From contig OU015566.1 in the NCBI GenBank assembly GCA_907165135.1, forward strand, positions 13,190,157-13,254,156: 64,000 bases of DNA. Direction: 5' to 3'. The translations under genes and the position numbers were made by a program. This document shows, piece by piece, positions 56,700-64,000 of the stretch (within the stretch, counting starts at the first letter, position 1; each line of letters begins with the position of its first letter). This DNA is from Oikopleura dioica. Its lineage: Eukaryota; Chordata; Appendicularia; Copelata; Oikopleuridae. Under the pieces are notes generated by a model. That model was not told the DNA's origin. It was given only the letters and a program-made list of their open reading frames with translations, and ran no database searches.

Positions 56700-57589
56700 A
56701 TTCCAATCGAGCGTGGTACCTTATCTCGTAAAAATCGGCGCTCGAGCGAGAGAAAAAGAGGCTGATCGTGGTTTATGACGAATTATCAAATTTATTGGAA
56801 AGCGCTCACCAAGACAAATTACGAACTTTTATGATGAGCAATCGACAATGATTAGTCGATGACCTAAATTCTTTCCCAAAGTTCTAGCTTTCACCTTGCG
56901 TCAAAACAGCTTTTTACGATGGTCGATCCTAATCATTTGCATTTTTCTTCACGTCAGATCTGAACCGTCATTAATTCTTCGTTTCAGGGAAAATCCTCGT
57001 TTCTCAGGATCAGAATGTTACATTCTGAATGTAGCTATTGGGAGCTCTCAGAATACCTCCAGTCTTATCATTATCCATTTTGACTTTTTCATTGTTGATT
57101 TTGTTGTGAGAAAAGCTTCATCTATTGAACAGAGAAGTAGATTAAATAGGTAAGAAATAATAATTAAAAAAGAGAGTTTGTTTACAAATAATAATGGAAT
57201 AATTGATATACCGTATATCATATACGGTAGAAAGAAGAATAATTTATTGTTTCATTGATAGTTACTTTTATTCCATGACCAAATTCTTCTAACGACCGTA
57301 ATTAATTGTCACTAAGACGATCACTATTTATTGCGTTGATTTGAAACCTAGGATGTGTGTGTGTCCTTGTAGGAACTTCCTACACCCAAATTAGTCTTCA
57401 ATAAGTGAGTGTCGTCTTCCGCCATCTTAAGGGTGTCTCATCCCGGAAATTACTTGCAGCAATTAATTCCTTCCGTAGATTGTAGGATTCTAGGACGCAC
57501 AGCCTGGTTATGATAGCCGTTTTTTATTAGGACTTAGTTGTTTTCATTACGGTATCCACTTATTTAGCCAACTCGCTTTACTTAGTTGC
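56700..57589. other. Intergenic with a weak signal-peptide-like frame
   Basis: A plus-strand frame at about 56896-57150 begins with FLRWSILIICIFLHVRSEP, which is signal-peptide-like, but has no in-frame ATG, splice partner or conserved continuation. The imperfect palindrome ATATACCGTATATCATATACGGT lies at about 57208-57229. Nothing else is supported. Confidence 0.3.
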
Positions 57590-57594
57590 AAATT

Positions 57595-57970
57595 TTGATT
57601 TATTTTGCTGAGCTGACCTGAGTAAAAATTTCTCTGAGCTGAGCTGGCCTATTTCGGAGGTCATTGAGCGGAGCTGAGCTGAGCAGACATTTTGTTTAAG
57701 GTAGTTGAGCTGAGCTGAGCGGAACCTTATTAGAGCTGAGCTGATTGAGCTGAGCTGTTTTCTACTGTTTTTTGGTAGTAGACTTGGATTCAAATCATTG
57801 AGCTGAGCTGAGCTGAACTAAGTGATAATTGTCTGAGCTGAGCTGAGCAGAACAGATCATGTTCGAAAATAATTGAGCTGAGCTGAGCAGAGCAGACTAT
57901 TTTCCAAAATCACTGAGCTGAGCTGAGCGACTGCTCAGCTCACTCAGCCAGCTCAGCTGGCTCAGCTCAG
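57595..57970. repeat. (GAGCT)n interrupted repeat array
   Basis: Clusters of GAGCTGAGCTGAGC (on the plus strand) recur roughly every 45-60 bp with unique spacers, about ten clusters in 375 bp, ending with an opposite-strand cluster (GCTCAGCTCACTCAGC) at about 57930-57970 that can pair with the others. All three frames carry stops, so it is not coding. The AGCT-rich composition is unlike anything else in the window. Confidence 0.85.
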
Positions 57971-58439
57971 CAAATTTGCAACTCTGCTCCTTTATAATTT
58001 TTAATAAAAGTGTCAACTGAAAATGTGGTAATGGAGAATCTGCTTTTAAAAGCCACGTGATCAGTAGCTTATCTCTCTCTTTCTTCAAAACCCAGAAGAA
58101 AAAGATTTATGTTCTGATTTGAGTTCTGCGCGACTAGGCGCTAGAATTTGGGTTACATGCTCATTGCGTCGAAATCATCCTCAGTGTCGACCTCAGAGCT
58201 CAGCATAATTTTGAACCTCCTCGAAACTCAAATCCCTTCTTTTTGCTTCAAATTCCGAATTCCTCAAAATTCGAAGGTGAGTGAAATTGAAATTATTGAT
58301 TGCGGCTTTTTTCAAACATTGATTGGCAAGATTGACTGGCAAAAGAGGGAAAATGATCCAAAAAATACAAAATAAACCGCCGTTTTTGGAAAAAACAGAG
58401 AAATGGAATTTCAAAAAGACCCTGAATTTCAATTAATAA

Positions 58440-59419
58440 AATGAAGAAAAAGGTATTTGAATAATTTTTTTTCATGAAAATTTGGAAAAGTTCAATAAAT
58501 AAACTTTGAAAAGAAAGTTAAAAAAGTTAAAAACACAAATTCGTCAGAATTTTTGCCTCGTCTTGCCTCCTAACAATGTTGCCGCGGTAAGCGAGCCCTG
58601 GGCGCTTGGACCAACCAGTTACTCTTCCGGGAGTACTAAATTTGTACAAATTATGAGATTTTGTTAATTTGGAGATAAAAGAGATTTGTTTTCAGAAGAA
58701 TATATTTATAATGAAGGGATGAATTTTGACAATTAAATTGTCAAATAGAAGAGTGAAAATATAAAATTAATTAATTAAAATAATTATTAAAATAATTAAA
58801 AAAAATCATTTTATTTATTTATGAAAAATTAAAAATCTATTTCAAAAAAATTTATTAATTATTAATTAAATTAATTATTTATTTATTTAATAAAATTGTT
58901 TTTAAATTAAAATTATAAATTTAATTATATTTTATTGTAGAGAAAAAAAAAACTAAGATTGAAACCACTTTTGACAAACCAAAAACCATCTTCGCCGAAA
59001 ACCATTATCAACGTGGCATAAAACCTGCAAGTTGCTGGTGATCCACTTTGTGGGAGTGTCGGTAAACTTTGGCAGCTCTGGCCCAGGGCGAATTCTCTCT
59101 ATTTTACTACCACCCGAAATTATTATTTTTTTGCAATCATAAATCAAATCCCCGAGAGACTTTTCCTCATCCTCTTTTTAAATCATTTTTCCTCTAGAAC
59201 ATAATTACGTAATAATAAGAAGAAAAAACTACTAAACTTTGAAATTTTCTTTTTTCAAATTTTGAAGAAAAATTTTCTTTCTTTTGTCCAAGTCTGAAAA
59301 AAAAGAGAAAAACACAATTGTGTTCACGACTGAGTAATTTTCTGGCAATTTCCCAAAGGCTCCTTTTTTCTCAATTACAAATTAGTACTTGTCGTTTTTT
59401 AACCTTTTGTTTCTTTTAG
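58440..59419. other. AT-rich intergenic block before the GLUT gene
   Basis: About 58740-58935 is almost pure A/T with repeated TTAATTAA/AATTATTAA palindromes. 58945-59150 returns to normal composition without a convincing gene. The GLUT promoter and a trans-splice-like acceptor (TTTCTTTTAG, ending at 59419) lie at the right end. Confidence 0.45.
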
Positions 59420-61603
59420 ATGGCGATGAGTGGGGGGACAGACAAGGAACCGGTTGAAAAATAAAGAGATTGAAGCTTAGAGACTCAGAAAATTAAAAAA
59501 GAAAAAAATTCTCCGAGCGAGCGATCGAAATTTTCAATCGGTAAAAGACCACCTTCTACATCAGTGTTTTATTATGCGTTATCGCGGGTAGTTTTCAATA
59601 TGGGCAAGGTTTTCAACAGTCTTAACCTCTCGAAGGAGATTGGCCAGGAAATTGGCAGCTCCCGGCTATTTTCTCGGATGATTTCAAAGATGAAAAACCT
59701 TGGTAAAGCTACAACATTTCTTCGGTAAACGGCCCAGCTGAAAACATCAAGGACAATCTCTACGGTGAATTCCAAGGCGGCAAGGGCGTTTATCAACTCG
59801 ACGAAGAAGGAGCTCTTTCTGCCGATCCCGTCGCCACCTGCCCGAACATTTCTTCCGTCGCAGATTGCAAAGCTTGCGCGGAAGAAATCGCCTGCAAGAG
59901 TCAGTTCGTCAACGAGGAAGATCGACAACTTAGTGATACAAGAGAAGATCAGTACAGTTATGCTGTTGCTCTTTTCACTGTTGGAGGAATTGTTGGTTCC
60001 TTTTCTGTGAAACCAGTTGTCTCGCAATTCGGAAGAAAGAAGGGACAGGTTTGAAGAATTATCAAAGAGCGTCATTTTTTATCGATCATTCTAGTTGGTG
60101 AACATGATCATTTCTCTCGGAGCATCAGTTCTTTTCGTCGGAGCAAAGCACTACAACAGTCATATTTGCTTGGTCGTCGCTCGAATTCTTATCGGTCTCT
60201 TTTCCGGCCTCGCAACTGGCATCTGCCCCATGTACATCATTGGTAAGCCTTCCCATCAGTTTTAGAGACCAGGACTAATTCAGAAATGAGCCCGAAGGAA
60301 GACCGAGGCTGGATCGGAGTCTTGAACCAGTTGCTCATCACGATCGGCATCCTCGTCGCACAGATCATTGCTCTTTCTTCTTGGATGCGACAAAACTGGG
60401 GAATTTACATGGCTTTGACCGCCGTGCCAGCTATTCTCTGGATCGCTCTCATTGGCCTCTCTTACGAATCTCCTCGATACTTGTATTTGGAAAGAAATGA
60501 TGCTGAAGAAGCTTCAAGAGTTCTCAGAAAAGTCCGAGGAACTGAAGATGTAAGTTCGAAATCAACGAAGAGAACCTTTTCAGATCAATTTTCAATAAAA
60601 ATTTTAGGTCGAAGAGGAATTGGACGAAATGAAAGCCGAGCATGAAAAATCGCTCAGCGAAGAAAACATGTCCATCGGCACTCTTTTCACCGCCAAAGAC
60701 GTCCGTTGGCAATTGATTTCCATCGCCGCCATGATGATTTGCCAGCAAATGTCAGGAATCAACGCTGTCTTTTTCTACACTAACAAGATCTTTGAATCCG
60801 CTGGTTTCACTAACGAAACTTCGACCAAGATTTCTGTGCTTATTGGAGCGCTCAATGTCGCCATGACTTTTGTAAGTCGATTTTCATGTATTCTTTGATT
60901 CACTAAATGGCTAGGTTTCTATGTCTTTGATGGAGAAAGCTGGTCGAAGATCGCTCATGGTTTATGGTTATGGAATCATGGTCGTCTTGTAAGCTAATTA
61001 TCGACATATATCGACAAATATATTTATGGAAAAATATCTATCAATAGCCCCTTATTCATTTAAAAATCTAGCTGTGTTCTCCTCGCTGTCGCTTTGAAAA
61101 GCCTTCATGTCGGCACTTGGGTCTCCTACGTTTCTATTCTCTGCGTCATGGGCTACATCGTCGGCTTCGCGATCGGACCCGGACCTGTCCCATGGATCTG
61201 GGCCACTGAGTTCTTCAAGCAATCTGCTCGGGCTGCCGGAGCCAGTAAGTTTTCCACCTTTTTTCAAGGGGTTTAACGAATTGGTAAGGTATGGGTTGCG
61301 TCATCTGCTGGGTGTGTACCTTCATCGTTGGAAAGTTTTTCCCGATTGCTGAGGCAAAACTTGGACCTTACGTCTTCATCTTCTTTGCTCTCGTTTCGCT
61401 CTTTGCGTTCTTGTATTGCTTGAAGATCACTCCAGGAATGGCTTTAAGATTTCAACAACTGATCGAATTTTTGCAGTATCAAAAGCCAGAATAAAGAAAC
61501 GAAAGGAAAGAGCTTCGAAGAAATTCAAGAGTACTTTGCGAAATTGAACGGCGTTGAAATCTCCGACGAAGAAATGAAACTTGCCGACAATCGCGAGGAA
61601 TAA
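59420..61603 (+). CDS. SLC2A (GLUT-like): GLUT/SLC2A-type facilitative hexose transporter
   Basis: Ten exons: 59420-59452, 59548-59618, 59709-60048, 60095-60242, 60284-60549, 60608-60871, 60915-60988, 61072-61244, 61289-61435 and 61497-61603. It starts MAMSGGTDKEP immediately after TTTTAG (trans-splice acceptor). TM1 is split over tiny exons: SVLLCVIAGSFQYGQGFQH-YNISSVNGPA. MFS/sugar-transporter marks: FGRKKGQ, RILIGLFSGLATGICPMYI, YESPRYLYLERNDAEEA, ICQQMSGINAVFFYT (QLS-like region), EKAGRRSLM, GPGPVPWIWATEFF and TPETKGKSFEEI. The extracellular loop 1 is long and Cys-containing (TCPNISSVADCKACAEEIAC). The last intron (61436-61496) is GA-AG, and its splicing restores PETKG exactly. Twelve TM helices are expected; plasma membrane glucose or fructose uptake. 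Confidence 0.92.
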
Positions 61604-62239
61604 TTAATCCACTCCTTGAGAAACAACAAGGACTCTCTTCCAAATCTATCTTTGCCAAATAATGTCAATTTTTTTCGTTGCCTTTGCTTATCACTCGTTA
61701 CACAAAAAGTAGCCACTCTTTACTCTTACTACTAAACTCGATTAGTTACGAAGATATATTAACCTATTTATATCAAACCTTTGCCGAATCAAAACCTTAA
61801 CCACTGTGTTCTTCCTAACCCCGCCAGAGTTAAATTGAATGTCCATGATTGTATTTTTGACTGTAGTATCTTCCTGTGTGTGTTATTGTTATTTTTTCCG
61901 CGGCGGAGAAAAAAGACGCGCGGCTTTTGAACAATTTTGGTAATGAAAAAATTAGTGTGGCTCTCTTCTGTTCTGTTTTTGGCAATTCAGAATTCTGTAG
62001 CGCTTATTCTATGAATACATTATATAATATAAAAGAGGTGTTTTATTATGTGTTGACCACTGAAAAAAGGGTATCGTTGCAAAGTCAAGTATCAGAGCAA
62101 AAGTCAGTATATGCTCAAGAATAGATTTGACACAGGGTCGCGATAAAGTACAAGTGCGGCTTAGCAGAAAAATCCCTCAGCCTCTGTTGTTAAATCCTTG
62201 TCTATTTTGATTCAAAGAGATAGAGAAATTCCCCTCAAA
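61604..62239. other. Intergenic between GLUT and gelsolin-like genes
   Basis: A plus-strand run at 61876-62124 is open but composition-biased and not conserved. It presumably contains the GLUT 3' UTR and gelsolin promoter. No other structure seen. Confidence 0.4.
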
Positions 62240-63929
62240 ATGGACTCCTTTGGCGAAAATGTCGGGACCGAGACCGGTCTGCAGATCTGGCGGGTTGAAA
62301 ACTTCAAACCCGTGGCTGTTCCGAAAGAGTATTATGGGCAGTTTTACGTTGGAGACTCTTATATTGTGATGGATACGATTGTCGAGGGGGATTATAAGTC
62401 GATGAATATTCATTTTTGGCTCGGAAAGGATTCTTCTCAGGATGAAAAAGGAGCTGCAGCGGCTTTGACCGCCCAGTTAGACGAGGAAAAAGGTTGAAAA
62501 TTATTTTTTCTTTGAGACAAAATTGAAATAGACCCTCTGAAAGCTTCTTGGAGACATTCCAATTCAACATCGAGAAGTTGAAAAATGCGAGTCGTCAAAG
62601 TTCCTTTCCTACTTTCCCAACGGCATCCAGTACCTCTGGGGAGGCGTGGCTTCCGGTTTCAATCACGTCGAAGATGAGTCCAAACCTCGACTGCTTCATG
62701 TCAAGGGTAGCAAGAAGATTAATGCGACGGAAGTTGCTGTCTCGTGGGACTCGTTCAATCATGGAGATATTTTCATTCTTGAGCATCAGTCGCGCATTTT
62801 TCAGTGGAACGGACGGGACTCCAATCCCTTCGAGCGAATCAAGGTTTGATCTTTTTTTACCAACAAAAACTACTTCAGACAATTTTCAGGCTTGTCGACT
62901 TGCAAATAAAATCGCTGCTGCTGAGAAATCTGGCCGTGTCAAGGTCCGAATCGTCGATGACGTCGATGACAAGGATGCCATCCCTGAAGCAATGCTCGAA
63001 GTTCTCGGTGATCGACCTGATAACATCGCAGAAGCGACTTGTGATAATGTGACGCCAATCGAGCTTCATCGAAGCCCAGCTACACTCTTTCATGTTTCCA
63101 ACGCTAGTGGATCTATGCAGGTAGGAGTCGGATTTTCCAAAAGTGTTCTCACCAATTCTTCCAGGTCAGCGAGAAAGGCACTGCTCCTCTTTCCCAATCC
63201 AGCCTCGAGTCCGGCGATTGCTTCCTGATTGACGCTGCTGCTGCGAACAAGATCTTTGTCTGGAAAGGAAAAGATGCCGACTCTGAAGAGCGAAAGAAGG
63301 CCCTGCAACAAGCTGAAGAATTTATCTCCCAAAAAGGATACCCAGCATCGACTGCGATTGAGATCTTGCCTGAAGGAGGAGAGTCGACTTATTTCAAAGA
63401 GTACTTTTCTGACTGGCAGCATGTTGAGGAGTCGCCAGGATTAAAGTATTTCAATCTTCGACCTCCAAAACTATTCTGGTAAAAAATCAGCTTTCTAAAG
63501 AAATGCAAAGAATTCTAGCGTCTCCGATGCTGATGGAGAACTTCGAGTTGAGGAAATTCTCGGCTCTCTTGAACAAACCGATCTTCTGCCAAAAGAAGTT
63601 TGCATCTTGGACTGCTTTGATAAAGTCTTTATCTGGAATGGAAAAGACGCATCTGATGCTGAAAAGTCGTCGTCTGAAGGATTTGCGAAGAAGTTCTTGG
63701 AAACTGATCCTCGAGGAAGATCGATTGAAACTCCAATTGTCTTCGAAAACCAAGGTTTTGAAAAGGTTTTCGGAAAAATAGATAAAATGATTTTTTAGAG
63801 GAAGAATCTGATGATTTCAAAGCCTATTTTCCGGAATGGGACAACAACTGCTTCGTTGATCCGCATCAGGTTTTGCTCGATATGGCCGAACAGATGAAAT
63901 TACTGACTCAAAGACACTGCAGCTGCTAG
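62240..63929 (+). CDS. Gelsolin-family actin-binding protein with three repeats (CapG/severin-like)
   Basis: Exons 62240-62492, 62554-62843, 62890-63120, 63165-63479, 63520-63754 and 63799-63929, GT-AG. G1: LQIWRVENFKPVAV, YYGQFYVGDSYIV, IHFWLGKDSSQDEKGAAA, then IPIQHREVEKCESSKFLSYF and YLWGGVASGFNHVE, the classical gelsolin/CapG G1 order. G2: PRLLHVKGSKKINATEVAVS, DIFILEHQSRIFQWNGRDSN. G3: GTAPLSQSSLESGDCFLID, KIFVWKGKDADSEERKKALQ. A further partial repeat follows: RVEEILGSLEQTDLLPKEVC, KVFIWNGKDASDAEKSSSEG, FKAYFPEWDNN. So it has three complete repeats and a divergent fourth, without the usual villin headpiece or G5-G6. Predicted Ca-regulated actin filament capping or severing in the cytoplasm. 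AATAAA follows at about 63966. Confidence 0.9.
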
Positions 63930-64000
63930 TAACATTATATATTTCTTTAAATTTTACTGAAAAAAATAAAGAAAAACGAGTCATTTGAGTGTCAGAAACT

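Noticed and set aside
57210-57230. ATATACCGTATATCATATACGG palindrome as an origin or attachment site
   Set aside because: Short A/T-rich near-palindromes are expected in such intergenic DNA and nothing around it supports a function.
59572-60075. Antisense frame of 167 codons over GLUT exons
   Set aside because: The plus strand carries unambiguous sugar-transporter motifs; the antisense frame is a shadow.

Overview
This is a compact animal nuclear genome window, most likely from an appendicularian tunicate such as Oikopleura (organism call about 0.85). The evidence is internal. Most genes are chordate/metazoan orthologues broken by introns of only about 40-65 bp. Several same-strand gene pairs are 60-170 bp apart, with a splice acceptor just before the downstream ATG and no partner donor, which is the signature of operons resolved by spliced-leader trans-splicing. 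At least six introns must be read as GA-AG rather than GT-AG to keep conserved protein frames. Exon coordinates below were derived by hand from frame, phase and splice signals.

Layout. 1-12.3 kb is a scrambled, repeat-rich block of pieces of a lineage-specific family: type II membrane proteins with a zinc-knuckle-like intracellular motif, one TM helix and a Cys-rich ectodomain, plus a kelch-like gene, an unknown 5.5-8.1 kb module, an R-SNARE-like fragment, direct and inverted partial duplications, and a 959-bp hAT-like foldback element. 12.3-18.6 kb is on the minus strand: a small TM protein, a secreted phospholipase A2-fold protein with a degenerate catalytic dyad, and two adjacent genes sharing OB-fold/winged-helix-like modules. 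19.3-27.8 kb (+): sideroflexin, a YME1L-type i-AAA protease and ZMYND11, probably one operon; a LamG-like gene lies antisense in ZMYND11 intron 1 and is split by a TTAA-flanked MITE. 28.3-39.6 kb (+): gephyrin, DDX51, an ING4/5 protein and a large nuclear Pro/Arg/Ser-rich protein, probably one operon and the home of five of the six firm GA-AG introns. 40.0-45.1 kb (+): NDUFAF7 (with a nested antisense tandem-repeat gene in an intron) and a BRAT1-like HEAT-repeat protein.

45.1-47.2 kb holds a 635-bp foldback element and otherwise nothing recognised. 47.2 kb: a secreted basic peptide gene. 47.7-51.7 kb: a septin with four alternative in-phase 5' ends. 52.0-53.4 kb: DNAAF4/DYX1C1. 53.5-56.7 kb (-): a short TM protein and a family-31 beta-1,3-glycosyltransferase-like gene. 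56.7-59.4 kb is repeat-rich intergenic DNA, including a (GAGCT)n array and an AT-rich block. 59.4-61.6 kb: a GLUT-type sugar transporter. 62.2-63.9 kb: a three-repeat gelsolin/CapG-like protein.

Functionally the window is mostly housekeeping: mitochondrial maintenance (SFXN, YME1L, NDUFAF7), Moco/gephyrin, ribosome biogenesis (DDX51), chromatin reading (ING, ZMYND11), snRNA-processing support (BRAT1-like), cytoskeleton and cilia (septin, gelsolin, DNAAF4). The novelty lies in the splice-site usage, MITE-intron/exon interplay, septin promoter cluster, nested repeat gene and the scrambled receptor-like family at the left edge.
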